Below are positions 49,393 through 58,942 of a stretch of 64,000 bases of DNA, piece after piece. The notes below the pieces were generated by a model. The model searched no databases, was not told where the DNA came from, and saw only the letters and a program-made list of their open reading frames with translations. The position numbers and the translations under genes are program-made. Origin of the DNA: Chryseobacterium sp. JAH (GTDB taxonomy: Bacteria > Bacteroidota > Bacteroidia > Flavobacteriales > Weeksellaceae); assembly GCF_001507335.1 (NCBI RefSeq), contig NZ_LMAH01000001.1:558001-622000 (forward strand), in the 5' to 3' direction. How positions within the stretch are numbered: the stretch's first letter is position 1; every line of letters starts with the position of its first letter.

Positions 49393-51162
49393 TTAGAAAG
49401 TAATCTTCACTCCTCCCACAACCTGCGCGCCAAGAACTTTGTAGCCTTTGTAGGTCTGGTATTTTGAACTTAGAAGATTGTTTCCAAGTGCGAAAATACT
49501 GAAATTTTTGTGAACTTTGTACTCTGCAGACAAGTTTAAATCTGCATAACCACCAACTTTGTCATTTGTGTCTTCTGTTGACTGAAATATCACTGAAGGA
49601 TTTCCAACTCCTTCAAGCGTGTATGAGTTTGTTGTTCTGTCTGTTGCGAATATTCCTTTGAAACCGAAAGAAAGTTTTTTCTCAAACATGGTATATTTTG
49701 CTCCGATGCTTCCCGTTACCAAAGGAACGTTGTAAATATTGTCATAATTCTTTAAATCATACTTTAAAAACCTTACATCCGCATCCACAATCAGATTTTC
49801 TAGAGGAAAATACTGTAAACTTCCTTTGATATCGCTCACATTCCCATCATCATAGACTGCAGAAAAAGTATTCGCAAAATCGTAACCAGGACGGTCTAAA
49901 GTAAAGCCATTATTGAATAATGTATTTCCTTGAAAAAACATAATATTTCTCATTTTTCCAAATCCTGCAGAAACATCATATTTAAAAGTCTCGTCGATAT
50001 CACCTCTTAAACCTGCATAAAAGTGATATTGTGTCTCCGTTGGTCTCAACATCTGGTCTGAAACCAAAAATGGGTTCTGCTGTAATAATTCGCTATAGGT
50101 ATTCAGTTTTAAACCACCGTCCACTCCGCCATAGAATTTAAACTCTTTAGCAGCAGCCACCTGAAATTCGGCCTGTGGAAACCAATAGGTTTTGTTATTT
50201 TTTAATTCTTCAGCTAAGATTAAATTTGAATTTCTTGCATTCAAAAATGAAAAAGAAGAACCTACCATTAGATATGATTCACCTTTTGCAAAAGTAACTT
50301 TCGGAGCAAGACTCGCATTAAAGAATGTAGATGAATTTTTATTTAATAAAGCGAAATCAGTTTTTACCGTTTCTAAACCTAGACCTAAATCTGCATTTAA
50401 AACAATTCCGTTATCAGAAAGCTTCACAGCGTGTTTGGAAAGATTAGCCAAAATGGAAGCCTGATTTTCTCTAGCATCAAAATGGTCGCTCAAAAATGAA
50501 GATTTTACTCTTACATCATTTAAAATTTCATTCGAATAGAAATCATAATAACCATTGACTTTAAACTGATTTACTTTTTGTTGCAAATCAACATCCGCAG
50601 AAGGATTCAATGCATAAATTCCGTAATAGTTATAATTATCTAAACCATATTCGGCATTCACATTTATTTTCCCTTTTTCACCATAAGAATTTAAAAAAGC
50701 ACCTAAAGTTGCAGTGTTTTGTTTAGAATCCCAAGGATAGACTTTTTTCAGTCCGCTTGTAGATAAAACATGAACATCTGCACCGACTTCAAGTTTGTTC
50801 TCAAGCGTGGTTGAAATATTAGCATCGGCCAAAATCTTCCCATAATTCCCCATTCCAAACTGGAAATAGTTATTTTGAGCCGTTCCGTCGAATTTCGGAG
50901 CAACATCCTCACCCTGAATGGTAGAAGTTTTAAAATCTGAAACCGCAGGAACGTCTGTAATATTGTATTTAACCGGATTGGCAGACTTCTCTTCCGGCGG
51001 ATAATTTTTCACCGTTTCTACTGAGGTTTTCTTCTTCTCAATTTTCTTTACTTCCGGTTCTCTTTTTTTGTTAAGAATCAGTTTTTCCTCTTTAATCTGA
51101 GAAAACGCCACCGACGAAATTCCCAAAAATAATATAGATAGTATTTGAATTTTCTTATTCAT
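49393..51162 (-). CDS. TonB-dependent-receptor-like outer membrane barrel protein of unknown role
   Basis: The 589-residue protein has a signal peptide (about 1-21) and a Lys/Glu-rich stretch (about 24-62) that may span the periplasm. The rest is a long series of amphipathic strands typical of a TonB-receptor-type barrel, ending G-G-V-K-I-T-F. No plug domain is evident, which is unusual if it is a TonB-dependent transporter. It lies 82 bp after the large TPR-protein gene, and such barrel/TPR pairs recur in flavobacteria. Its ligand is unknown. Confidence 0.75.
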   Translation of the reverse strand: MNKKIQILSILFLGISSVAFSQIKEEKLILNKKREPEVKKIEKKKTSVETVKNYPPEEKSANPVKYNITDVPAVSDFKTSTIQGEDVAPKFDGTAQNNYFQFGMGNYGKILADANISTTLENKLEVGADVHVLSTSGLKKVYPWDSKQNTATLGAFLNSYGEKGKINVNAEYGLDNYNYYGIYALNPSADVDLQQKVNQFKVNGYYDFYSNEILNDVRVKSSFLSDHFDARENQASILANLSKHAVKLSDNGIVLNADLGLGLETVKTDFALLNKNSSTFFNASLAPKVTFAKGESYLMVGSSFSFLNARNSNLILAEELKNNKTYWFPQAEFQVAAAKEFKFYGGVDGGLKLNTYSELLQQNPFLVSDQMLRPTETQYHFYAGLRGDIDETFKYDVSAGFGKMRNIMFFQGNTLFNNGFTLDRPGYDFANTFSAVYDDGNVSDIKGSLQYFPLENLIVDADVRFLKYDLKNYDNIYNVPLVTGSIGAKYTMFEKKLSFGFKGIFATDRTTNSYTLEGVGNPSVIFQSTEDTNDKVGGYADLNLSAEYKVHKNFSIFALGNNLLSSKYQTYKGYKVLGAQVVGGVKITF

Positions 51163-51244
51163 ATATGTTGTATTAATGTATAAAGTAAAAAGTATTGATG
51201 ATCAAATCACCCAAATAGATTTTACATGAATACGACAGTACATT

Positions 51245-54208
51245 TTACTTTTTAATCTGTTTTTTAACCTCTTGCGCTTCTGCCACAATTTCAGGGAGAT
51301 CAGCATAATTTGAAATAATCTGATCGCAAGTGTAACTCGCTTGGTAATTATCTTTCAGACCAATATAATTTTTCGCCATCAAAACCAGTGCCTTTGCGCC
51401 CCAATAATCTTCTGACGCGTAATTGTTCGCCAATTTGAAAATGGTTTCATTAGAAGATTTAAATGCTTTTCCTTTGTTCTGATAGAATGCTTTTGCGTAA
51501 AGAGCTTCTGCCGCAACTTCAGTGTTTGAAGATTTTTCAAGTGAAGTGTAAGCGGTCTGTGCATCTTTATCTTTCCCTGAATTCATCAAACTTCTAGCCT
51601 TGATTACTCTTGCTGTTTCTATAACCGCTGATGAGTTTTTATTGTTGGCAATGACGGCGTCTGCTAATTTTTCGGCTTCAGAGAAATTCTTTTCTTCCGC
51701 ATACATTTTCATCAACTCAACATTAGCATAATTTTTAACGTTGATATTAGATGAATTTTTAATATTTTCTAAATATTTCTTGGCCTCAGCAGAATTTCCT
51801 TGGGCGATATAAATCTGAGATACTCTAGTTGCCGCATCGTCCTGATAGTCATTCTGAATGTTCGCAATTTCCTGCAACACCAACAATGCTTTTGTAGGAT
51901 TATTGGTTTGGTAATAACTTTCACCCAATTCGTATTTCGCCTGATAAAGACCTTCTCCAGTTGGATTTTGAGTCAAATATTTCTCGTAATAAGAAATGGC
52001 GTTTTTGTAATCTTTCTTCGTGAAATACTGTTTTCCGGTAGACAAATTGATTTCGTCGATCTCAGAAGCATCAATATTGACACCTACGTTTTGTGCAAAT
52101 TCAGCATATCCAGATACATCGCCGCTTTTTGTAAAAATAGGTTTCGCAGCCTGAACGATTTTCTGAGCGTAAGCTGTATTTTTATACTGTTCGCCTAAAG
52201 ATTTCAGTTCAGATAACGCTTTATCGTTTTGGTTTTGGTCAATATAATTCTGCGCTCTGTAAATAGATGCATTTGCTACCAAATCTTTATCAGAAGAAGA
52301 TTTAATTACTTTTCCGAAGAAATCATTAGAATTGCTAAAGTCATCCTGCGCGGCATAAGCCACACCAATTTCGTACTGCGCGTCATCAATATATTCAGAA
52401 CCCGGATATTTAGAAATCAACGATTTTAAATTGGTGATTTTCGCAACATTATCGTTTTTAAATCCTAAAGCCAATGCTTTTTGGTACAACGTATAATCGG
52501 TAGCGTCTTCGTTTTTATCGTAAATCGCAATTGCCTGATCCAAATCGTTGTTGGCATAATTGATATCCGCTAAACGAAGCTCAGCATCATTTTTAAATTC
52601 AGGTTTCGGATTCTTTAAATATTGTGTAAAAAACTGCTCTGCCTGATCGAATTTTTTAGATTTAAAATAAGCATACCCCAGATCGTAAGGCAACTGCTGT
52701 TTTTCAGGGAAAGTTTCATTGGTTAGCTTTTCATAACGGGCAATTGCAGAAGGATAATTCCCTTTCTGATAATACACCTGCCCTAGCCAATACAAAGCTC
52801 TGCTGTTGAATTCTTTATTTAAATCAAATTCTAAACTTCTGAGAAAGTATTTTTCAGCTTCGTCGAAATTACCTTTATTGAATTCCTCAGTCCCCAATAA
52901 ATAAGAAACTTCCTGATCAACTTTATCCGTTTCAGGAGTAGAATTTGGCAATTTATCAATTGCATTCAGAGTTTCTTTAAAATTCCCGGAGTACAGATAA
53001 GACTTCACCAAAAGCGATCTCATTTCTGCATTTTTAGGACCACTCGGGTTGGCCGCAATATAATTTTGAATCACCGTCGTCGGACTTTCAAACGGATTTC
53101 CGATGTCGTAACCCAATTTAGCGTACTGCTCGTGAGCCAGTTGTTTTACACTCGCATCATAATCCATCTGATATGACGAACGGAATGCCGAAAGTGCTTC
53201 CTGTTTTTTATCAACTGCCAAATATGCGTTTCCTAACTGGTAATATGCATTCTGAGCCAACGCAGAATTGCTGTTGATCAATTGATTGTAGTAAGAAACT
53301 GCTTCATCATATTTTTTAAGCTGAGCCGCCACAAATCCCATCTCATACAAATCATTTTCCGACGGGTTTTGCTGAACGCTCAGATAATCCTTCAAATGCG
53401 GATAAGCCGATTCATAATCATTCTTCATGAAATATGATTCACCGATGATTTTGTGAACTTCCGCTTTGTAAGACTCAGAAATATCTTCGTTTAATAAAGC
53501 AGTTCCTTCAGAAATCGCTTTATCGTAATCTTTATCATTGTAATGCATCTGAACATAATACGGACGCACCAGTTTTGAAAATTTAGGCTGATCTTTTATC
53601 GAATCAAAATACTGAAATGCCTGATCATTTTGCTTGCTTGAATAGTACAAATGCCCCAACATATAGGCAATCTCACCTTTTTGCGAATCGTCAGCCGTTT
53701 TGTGAACTTCTTCCAGCGCGTCAATTGCCCCTTTAGAATCGCCCATCATAAATTTAGCATACCCTAATTTCAGAATATACTGAGTATTTTCCTCTTTGGT
53801 CAGTTGGTATTGATTAACCTTTTTTAAAGTCTTTAAAGCTTCCTTAAAATCTTTTTTCGCCAAATAATAATCTGCCAGCGGAAGATTCGCCTGAGCAAAG
53901 TACGCAGAATTAGGATATTCTTTCATAAAAGCCGTCAAACCTTCCTCTGCATGATTTTTCTGAAGAATAACGCCTATTACATTATCAAAAAATTGCGCAG
54001 CTTCTTTTCTCGACTGCTCCAGATTCTGATTGTAGAAATACTGCCTTGCATATTCGTATTGGGAAGCGTTGTATATTTTGGTCTGATAAAGATTCTGAGC
54101 TAAGTTAAACCTGTAGTTTTCCTTTTGGGTAAAGTATTGTGACTGTTGTGCTTCGGAAACACCGAAATAGAAGACAGCAGCCGCTAAAAGTATTTTTTTT
54201 GATTTCAT
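51245..54208 (-). CDS. Large secreted tetratricopeptide-repeat protein
   Basis: About 987 residues from the ATG at 54208, which gives a clean signal peptide (M-K-S-K-K start, cleavage near A-Q-Q). ATG 54214 and TTG 54217 are alternative starts just upstream. Nearly the whole mature chain is TPR repeats, with recurring Y-x-x-G-x-x-Y/A-x-A-x-x-x-Y patterns such as L-G-Q-V-Y-Y-Q-K-G-N-Y and Y-E-L-G-E-S-Y-Y-Q-T-N. It should be a periplasmic scaffold, in line with YbgF/BamD-like TPR proteins but much longer. It is transcribed with the barrel gene downstream, so the two may work as one envelope complex. No enzyme motif is seen. Confidence 0.88.
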   Translation of the reverse strand: MKSKKILLAAAVFYFGVSEAQQSQYFTQKENYRFNLAQNLYQTKIYNASQYEYARQYFYNQNLEQSRKEAAQFFDNVIGVILQKNHAEEGLTAFMKEYPNSAYFAQANLPLADYYLAKKDFKEALKTLKKVNQYQLTKEENTQYILKLGYAKFMMGDSKGAIDALEEVHKTADDSQKGEIAYMLGHLYYSSKQNDQAFQYFDSIKDQPKFSKLVRPYYVQMHYNDKDYDKAISEGTALLNEDISESYKAEVHKIIGESYFMKNDYESAYPHLKDYLSVQQNPSENDLYEMGFVAAQLKKYDEAVSYYNQLINSNSALAQNAYYQLGNAYLAVDKKQEALSAFRSSYQMDYDASVKQLAHEQYAKLGYDIGNPFESPTTVIQNYIAANPSGPKNAEMRSLLVKSYLYSGNFKETLNAIDKLPNSTPETDKVDQEVSYLLGTEEFNKGNFDEAEKYFLRSLEFDLNKEFNSRALYWLGQVYYQKGNYPSAIARYEKLTNETFPEKQQLPYDLGYAYFKSKKFDQAEQFFTQYLKNPKPEFKNDAELRLADINYANNDLDQAIAIYDKNEDATDYTLYQKALALGFKNDNVAKITNLKSLISKYPGSEYIDDAQYEIGVAYAAQDDFSNSNDFFGKVIKSSSDKDLVANASIYRAQNYIDQNQNDKALSELKSLGEQYKNTAYAQKIVQAAKPIFTKSGDVSGYAEFAQNVGVNIDASEIDEINLSTGKQYFTKKDYKNAISYYEKYLTQNPTGEGLYQAKYELGESYYQTNNPTKALLVLQEIANIQNDYQDDAATRVSQIYIAQGNSAEAKKYLENIKNSSNINVKNYANVELMKMYAEEKNFSEAEKLADAVIANNKNSSAVIETARVIKARSLMNSGKDKDAQTAYTSLEKSSNTEVAAEALYAKAFYQNKGKAFKSSNETIFKLANNYASEDYWGAKALVLMAKNYIGLKDNYQASYTCDQIISNYADLPEIVAEAQEVKKQIKK

Positions 54209-54425
54209 TAACATCAAATTTTAAAATGGAAAGGCCTTCAAAAATGAGACCAAATATTTTAATTTTAAGATAAGATTTTATCCACAAATTATCAACGAAA
54301 ATATCGAAAAGATATTGTATAAACAAGCGTTTTAACATATTGTTAGTTTGTGGATTATTTTTTAATACTAATTAACTTTTCAACAAGAAATATTAAGAAA
54401 ATCTTAATTATTTCTCAGAAATAAT

Positions 54426-54433
54426 TACATTTG
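54426..54433 (+). promoter_or_regulatory. Candidate -7 element of the permease promoter
   Basis: TACATTTG matches TAnnTTTG exactly and lies 28 bases before the permease ATG. No TTTG at the -33 position is visible. Confidence 0.4.
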
Positions 54434-54460
54434 TTTTTTTCAACTTTATATTATCATTGA

Positions 54461-56131
54461 ATGAATCAACTCTTCAGAAGGAAAAACTATTCAGCAACAG
54501 ACACTTCCACCAATCTTTTGCGGGTTTTAGGAACTTGGGACATCGTTTTTTTTGGAATAGCCGCTATCATTGGAGCAGGAAGTTTCAGCAGTTTGGGTGA
54601 AGCCGTTTTCAGAGGCGGCCCAGGTGTTATCCTACTTTATCTGATCTGTGGTTTTGCATGTGGTTTCACAGCTTTATGCTATGCAGAATTTGCCAGCAGA
54701 ATCCCTACAGCAGGGTCGGCTTATACATATGCTTATGCCAGTTTCGGTGAATTAATGGCCTGGGTGATTGGCTGGGCTTTAATTATGGAATATTCTTTCG
54801 GAAATATCTATGTCGCTTTCTCTTGGTCTGATTATTTCACAAGCTTCCTCGAGCGCCTCGGAATGCATATTCCTGATTATTTGACATGCAGTTACACCGA
54901 AGCTAAAAAAGCTTTTCAAAACGGTTCCGAAAATAAAGAACTCATCAATGCCTGGACATCTGCACCGTTATTGGGTGGCTTAAAGCTTATCGTCGATATT
55001 CCGGCATTGGTCATTAATGGATTGATTACCTGGTTGTGTTACCGCGGAGTGAAAGAAAGTAAAAACTTCAATAACTCATTAGTAATTTTAAAACTAGCGG
55101 TAATAGTTTTGGTTATTTTAGTTGGTTTTTCTTACATCAATACCGACAACTGGACACCTGTAAGTGTAGAAACCGGCACTTCATCTTTTATGCCCAATGG
55201 TTTTGCAGGAGTGATGAGTGCGGTCTCAGGAGTGTTCTTCGCCTATATTGGCTTTGATGCTTTAAGTGTACTTTCCGAAGAGACAAAAGACCCACAAAAA
55301 ACATTACCAAAAGGAATGATTATTTCGTTGGCTTTATGTACAGTTATCTACATCTGCCTGACTTTAGTTTTAACCGGAATGGTAGACTATAGAAAATTCG
55401 ACGGAGTTGGAGATCCTTTATCTTTTATATTCGAAAAAACGAATGCCAATGTTGCATGGATGGAACTGACGGTTTCATTTGTGGCCATTGTAGCAATTAC
55501 CACAGTTTTATTAGTATTCCAAATGGGTCAGCCGAGAATCTGGTATGCAATGAGCCGTGACGGTTTGATGCCTCAGAAATTCCAGCAGGTTCATCCAAAA
55601 TACAAAACACCAGCGTTTGCAACGATTGTGACGGGTCTTGTCGTGGGAATTCCAATTATTTTCACCGACAAAAGTTTCATTCTAGATTTTACAAGTATCG
55701 GAACTATTTTCGCCTTTGTACTGGTTTGTGCGGGAGTTTTGATGCTTCCTCCTAAAGAAAAAATCAAAGGCAGATTCCACCTTCCATATATTAATGGGAA
55801 AATAATTTTCCCGGTTATTTTTATCGGTGCTTTGGTTGGATTCTACTATTTTCAACCTGAATTTTTTGACACTTTGATGAATTGGAATGATGATAAAAAC
55901 GGTGAATTCAGAGCTTCTATTTTCTTTTTTATCTTGATCAATTTAGGTCTTTGTGTATTGACATTTATTAAAAACTTATCGCTAATCCCATTAATAGGCT
56001 TAAGTTCTTGTTTATATTTATTGACTGGAATGAGCCACGAAAACTGGTTCTATTTCGGAATATGGTTTGCCGTAGGTCTTGTGATTTATTTCTGTTACGG
56101 ATATCAAAACAGCAAGCTTAGAAACGCATAA
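54461..56131 (+). CDS. APC-superfamily amino acid permease
   Basis: The 556-residue protein has about 12-14 membrane helices and the cationic amino acid transporter (CAT/YfnA-like) pattern. The first helix carries G-I-A-A-I-I-G-A-G-S-F (about 33-43), the APC substrate-binding signature. It is followed by P-G-V-I-L-L-Y and E-F-A-S-R-I-P-T-A-G-S-A-Y-T-Y, and later G-F-D-A-L-S-V-L-S-E-E and S-R-D-G-L-M-P-Q. It imports or exchanges amino acids across the inner membrane; substrate cannot be told from sequence. It is a single-gene unit, with its own candidate promoter and a strong terminator. Confidence 0.93.
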   Translation: MNQLFRRKNYSATDTSTNLLRVLGTWDIVFFGIAAIIGAGSFSSLGEAVFRGGPGVILLYLICGFACGFTALCYAEFASRIPTAGSAYTYAYASFGELMAWVIGWALIMEYSFGNIYVAFSWSDYFTSFLERLGMHIPDYLTCSYTEAKKAFQNGSENKELINAWTSAPLLGGLKLIVDIPALVINGLITWLCYRGVKESKNFNNSLVILKLAVIVLVILVGFSYINTDNWTPVSVETGTSSFMPNGFAGVMSAVSGVFFAYIGFDALSVLSEETKDPQKTLPKGMIISLALCTVIYICLTLVLTGMVDYRKFDGVGDPLSFIFEKTNANVAWMELTVSFVAIVAITTVLLVFQMGQPRIWYAMSRDGLMPQKFQQVHPKYKTPAFATIVTGLVVGIPIIFTDKSFILDFTSIGTIFAFVLVCAGVLMLPPKEKIKGRFHLPYINGKIIFPVIFIGALVGFYYFQPEFFDTLMNWNDDKNGEFRASIFFFILINLGLCVLTFIKNLSLIPLIGLSSCLYLLTGMSHENWFYFGIWFAVGLVIYFCYGYQNSKLRNA

Positions 56132-56156
56132 TTCAAAAAATAACTGAAAAATATGG

Positions 56157-56192
56157 AGAGTCAGAATACGTGAATGTATTTTGACTCTTTTT
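56157..56192 (+). terminator. Intrinsic terminator downstream of the permease gene
   Basis: AGAGTCAGAATAC (56157-56169) pairs with GTATTTTGACTCT (56176-56188; one G-T pair) around a 6-base loop and is followed by T residues to 56192. It starts 25 bases past the stop. Confidence 0.85.
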
Positions 56193-56256
56193 GTATCCGA
56201 ATGCATTTGGCGAAATAATTGCTAAGTTATTCTCAGAACTTTAAATAACAAGTGCC

Positions 56257-56580
56257 ATGTCTGAAAAAATTAAAACATACAAAGAGTTCTACGAATTTTA
56301 TCTTGATGAACACAAAAAACTAGGAACACGAATTTTTCACTTTCTTGGAATTCTGTTTGTATTTTTCGTCATCGGGTTTGTCATCTATACCGAAAAAGAA
56401 AGATTTCTGTGGTACATTCCTATTTTTGGGTATGGTTTTGCGTGGCTGAGTCATATTTTTATAGAAAGAAATAAACCCGCAACATTTAAATATCCGCTGT
56501 GGTCTTTAATGTCTGATTTTAAACTGTTTTTCGAATTACTTATTGGTAGGCAGAAATTCAGAACAAAGGAAAAAGCTTAA
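56257..56580 (+). CDS. DUF962/Mpo1-like membrane protein
   Basis: A 107-residue protein of the DUF962 family. The start K-T-Y-K-E-F-Y-E-F-Y-L-D-E-H is typical of the family, and the conserved His residues fall in D-E-H-K, R-I-F-H-F-L-G and L-S-H-I-F-I-E-R-N-K-P-A-T-F. Two membrane helices (about 28-46 and 50-68) lie between them. Yeast Mpo1 in this family is an iron-dependent dioxygenase of long-chain 2-hydroxy fatty acids, and the conserved His set suggests metal binding here too. The bacterial role is not established. Family assignment is good, function is inference. Confidence 0.85.
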   Translation: MSEKIKTYKEFYEFYLDEHKKLGTRIFHFLGILFVFFVIGFVIYTEKERFLWYIPIFGYGFAWLSHIFIERNKPATFKYPLWSLMSDFKLFFELLIGRQKFRTKEKA

Positions 56581-56605
56581 CTTTGATTACCCTTAAATAT
56601 TTGTT

Positions 56606-56956
56606 ATGAAAAATAGTATAAGATCTTTTTCCATCATTGTTCCGATAGCAGTCATACTTATTTTAACTCAATGTAAGCCGATGCAGAATAATTCATCTTC
56701 AGAGGATGAGAAAACATTCATTATAGCATCACAAACCGTTGACTGTACCGGAGTTGCTCCCATGAAATGTCTACAGATAAAAGAAAAAGAGTCCGACAGC
56801 TGGGGAAATTTTTACAGCAACATAGAAGGTTTTACCTATGAGCCAGGTTTTGAATATGTTTTAAAAATAAAAACAGAAAAAATTCAAAATCCTCCTATGG
56901 ATGGTTCATCTATAAAATACACTTTAGTAAAACAGGTTTCTAAAACTAAGAAATAA
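56606..56956 (+). CDS. DUF4377 lipoprotein
   Basis: The 116-residue protein has a lipoprotein signal ending at Cys23 (L-T-Q-C), then a short polar linker and a beta-rich DUF4377 domain (about 38-112). The domain shows the family pattern I-A-S-Q-T-V-D-C-T-G-V-A-P-M-K-C-L-Q-I-K-E and F-E-Y-V-L-K-I-K. DUF4377 domains are often found with HslJ/META domains in heat-shock-like lipoproteins; nothing more can be said of function. It lies 25 bp after the DUF962 gene, so the two may be co-transcribed. Confidence 0.87.
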   Translation: MKNSIRSFSIIVPIAVILILTQCKPMQNNSSSEDEKTFIIASQTVDCTGVAPMKCLQIKEKESDSWGNFYSNIEGFTYEPGFEYVLKIKTEKIQNPPMDGSSIKYTLVKQVSKTKK

Positions 56957-56959
56957 AAA

Positions 56960-56990
56960 AATCCTCTCAGATCATGATGCTGAGAGGATT
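56960..56990. terminator. Bidirectional intrinsic terminator between DUF4377 and SPFH genes
   Basis: AATCCTCTCAG (56960-56970) pairs perfectly with CTGAGAGGATT (56980-56990), with A-run and T-run outside, between two convergent genes. Confidence 0.9.
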
Positions 56991-57005
56991 TTATTTAGTT
57001 ATTTT

Positions 57006-57941
57006 TTAAGAATGTCCAAATTCCTTTGGCGGTTTTGGATAATTAGCAGTATTCAGTTCATCCATTTTCTGTGTTGCCGCCATAGAAACAACCAGATCAT
57101 TCAGCATTGAGCTTGCTGCAGTAGGAGAATTTGGTAATAGAACCAAATTACTTCTGTTGTTGGCTCCAATGGATTGTAAAGTATCATAATGCTGTGTAAC
57201 CACAATCAAGGCAGAAGCTTCCTGCGCATTAATGTTAGCAGCATTCAGCATTTTAACAGATTCTTCAAGACCTTTTGCAATCTCTCTTCTCTGGTCCGCA
57301 ATACCTTGTCCCTGAAGTTTCTTCGATTCTGCCTCAGCCTTTGCAACTGCAACAATTCTGATTCTCTGAGCTTCAGATTCGTATTCTGCAGCTGTCTTTT
57401 CACGCTCTGCAGCGTTGATTCTGTTCATGGCATGTTTTACCTGCTCGTCAGGATCTATATCAGTTACCAAAGCCTTGATAATATCGTAACCATAACTTTG
57501 CATTGCCTCCTGCAACTCACTTTTTACAGCAACCGCAATATCATCTTTTCTTACGAAAACATCATCTAATTTCGTTTTTGGAACCTCTGCACGTACTACA
57601 TCAAATACATAAGAGGTAATTTGGTTTTCAGGATTTTCTAAACGATAATAAGCATCTTTTACGTTTTCTCTGATAACCTGATACTGCACAGAAACTTTCA
57701 TTTTAATAAAAACGTTATCCAACGTTTTTGTATCAATAATAACATCCAATTGCTGAATTCTAAGATTCAGACGTTTTGAAATCTGATCCAAAAAAGGAAT
57801 TTTCAAATGCAGACCTGCATGGCTTACTTTTAAAAATTTACCTAACCGTTCTACCACCGCTGCAGACTCCTGCTTGACCGTGAAAAAAGATGCGAATAAT
57901 GTGATCAGTCCGAAAAAGACCAAAATGCCTAAGTATATCAT
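57006..57941 (-). CDS. SPFH/band 7 (stomatin-like) membrane protein
   Basis: The 311-residue protein has one N-terminal membrane helix (about 2-20) followed by an SPFH domain (about 22-180), with the family's V-E-R-L-G-K-F, P-F-L-D and T-K-T-L-D-N-V-F segments. A charged Ala/Glu-rich coiled coil (about 185-235, with A-E-R-E-K-T-A-A and A-E-A-E-S-K-K-L-Q-G-Q-G) and a short tail complete it. Such proteins form ring-like assemblies in the inner membrane and organise membrane microdomains or proteolysis. It is closest to the stomatin/paraslipin type (QmcA-like) and is transcribed alone. Confidence 0.92.
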   Translation of the reverse strand: MIYLGILVFFGLITLFASFFTVKQESAAVVERLGKFLKVSHAGLHLKIPFLDQISKRLNLRIQQLDVIIDTKTLDNVFIKMKVSVQYQVIRENVKDAYYRLENPENQITSYVFDVVRAEVPKTKLDDVFVRKDDIAVAVKSELQEAMQSYGYDIIKALVTDIDPDEQVKHAMNRINAAEREKTAAEYESEAQRIRIVAVAKAEAESKKLQGQGIADQRREIAKGLEESVKMLNAANINAQEASALIVVTQHYDTLQSIGANNRSNLVLLPNSPTAASSMLNDLVVSMAATQKMDELNTANYPKPPKEFGHS

Positions 57942-58122
57942 AGTTTTAATTTTTAAATGTAGAAGATATTTGTGTTATATTATCAGAACTATTCAAAGCC
58001 CATATCTTCAAAAATAGGTAAAATATTTTTATTTAAGCTAATGAATATCAAAACCCTTGACGCCATATTTAAAATTCACGCAATATTCAGTAAGCTCATA
58101 GAAAACATTTTAATAAAAAACT

Positions 58123-58130
58123 TAATTTTG
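58123..58130 (+). promoter_or_regulatory. Candidate -7 element of the Crp/Fnr gene promoter
   Basis: TAATTTTG fits TAnnTTTG and lies 18 bases before the start codon, giving a very short leader. No clear -33 element is seen. Confidence 0.3.
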
Positions 58131-58147
58131 AATATTAATTACCCATT

Positions 58148-58720
58148 ATGGTTGATGCAAAAGAAATATTAAAAGAACACATCTTACAATATGCTTCTCT
58201 TACTCATGAGCAGTTTGATTATGTTTTCTCACACTTTAATACAATTAAATTAAAGAAGGGACAAAGCCTGATCACAGAAGGAGATTTTGTGGATCATGAG
58301 TATTTCGTTGTCGATGGTTGTCTGAAAGCATTTTACCTTAATGACAGCATGAAAATGTTTATCCTGCAGTTTGCGATGCCCAACTGGTGGGTAACAGATT
58401 TTGACGCACTTTACAACAAAAACAGAGCAACTATTAACGTCGATTGTATCAATAACGCAAGTATTTTATCAATTTCAAATGAAGACAGAGAAAAAATCTG
58501 CAAAGAAATTCATGAAGTCGAGCATTTTTTCAGGTGGCGAACGAATAATGGTTATGTTGCAGCCCAAAAACGCCTTCTTTCTTTCATGAATAATGATGCT
58601 AAATTCCGGTATGAAGAGCTTTTAGCGATGTATCCTCAATTGTATAATTTAGTTCCTAAACATCTGATTGCAGCGTATTTGGGAGTCACGAGAGAGACTT
58701 TAAGCAGACTTCATCAGTAG
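58148..58720 (+). CDS. Crp/Fnr-family transcriptional regulator
   Basis: The 190-residue protein has a cyclic-nucleotide-binding-like beta-roll (about 15-120) with the typical L-K-K-G-Q-S-L-I-T-E-G-D-F (about 36-48). A dimer helix follows (about 120-140), and a C-terminal winged helix with the recognition region L-I-A-A-Y-L-G-V-T-R-E-T-L-S-R-L (about 173-188). No Fe-S cysteine cluster is visible at the N-terminus, so it is not an oxygen-sensing Fnr of the E. coli kind. The effector is unknown. A palindrome of the Crp/Fnr type lies 177 bp downstream, in front of the yceI operon, making that operon its likely target. Confidence 0.92.
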   Translation: MVDAKEILKEHILQYASLTHEQFDYVFSHFNTIKLKKGQSLITEGDFVDHEYFVVDGCLKAFYLNDSMKMFILQFAMPNWWVTDFDALYNKNRATINVDCINNASILSISNEDREKICKEIHEVEHFFRWRTNNGYVAAQKRLLSFMNNDAKFRYEELLAMYPQLYNLVPKHLIAAYLGVTRETLSRLHQ

Positions 58721-58724
58721 AAAT

Positions 58725-58875
58725 AGCTGGAAGCTAGAAGATGGGAGCCGGAAGTTACTATTGAAACGGTAATTTCTGATTGTTAAACACAAATCTGACT
58801 TCGATTTTAACCTATTCTTTCAAGCATCATATTTTCCATCCCCCAACTTCTGACTTCGAATACCCATCTTCCAGC
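58725..58875. repeat. Inverted GGAAG/CTTCC-rich element after the Crp/Fnr gene
   Basis: Sequence around 58725-58755 (GCTGGAAG, AGATGGGAG, CCGGAAGTT) is mirrored at 58840-58875 (CCCCAACTTC, CCCATCTTCCAGC). Similar low-complexity pairs lie at 3829-3903 and 62060-62115. Confidence 0.5.
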
Positions 58876-58896
58876 CCTTAAAAACTCCCCATATTT

Positions 58897-58912
58897 CGTG
58901 ATCTACATCACG
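58897..58912 (+). promoter_or_regulatory. Candidate Crp/Fnr-type operator upstream of the yceI operon
   Basis: CGTGAT-CTAC-ATCACG is a perfect 16-base inverted repeat. Read as GTGA-N6-TCAC it has the spacing of Crp/Fnr boxes. Its centre is about 44 bases before the predicted transcription start, a position used by activators. A Crp/Fnr gene lies directly upstream. Confidence 0.55.
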
Positions 58913-58934
58913 TGACTTTTTCTGTCAATCGGCT

Positions 58935-58942
58935 GACATTTG
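58935..58942 (+). promoter_or_regulatory. Candidate -7 element of the yceI operon
   Basis: GACATTTG matches seven of eight positions of TAnnTTTG, 24 bases before the ATG. No -33 TTTG is present, in keeping with a promoter that needs an activator. Confidence 0.35.
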
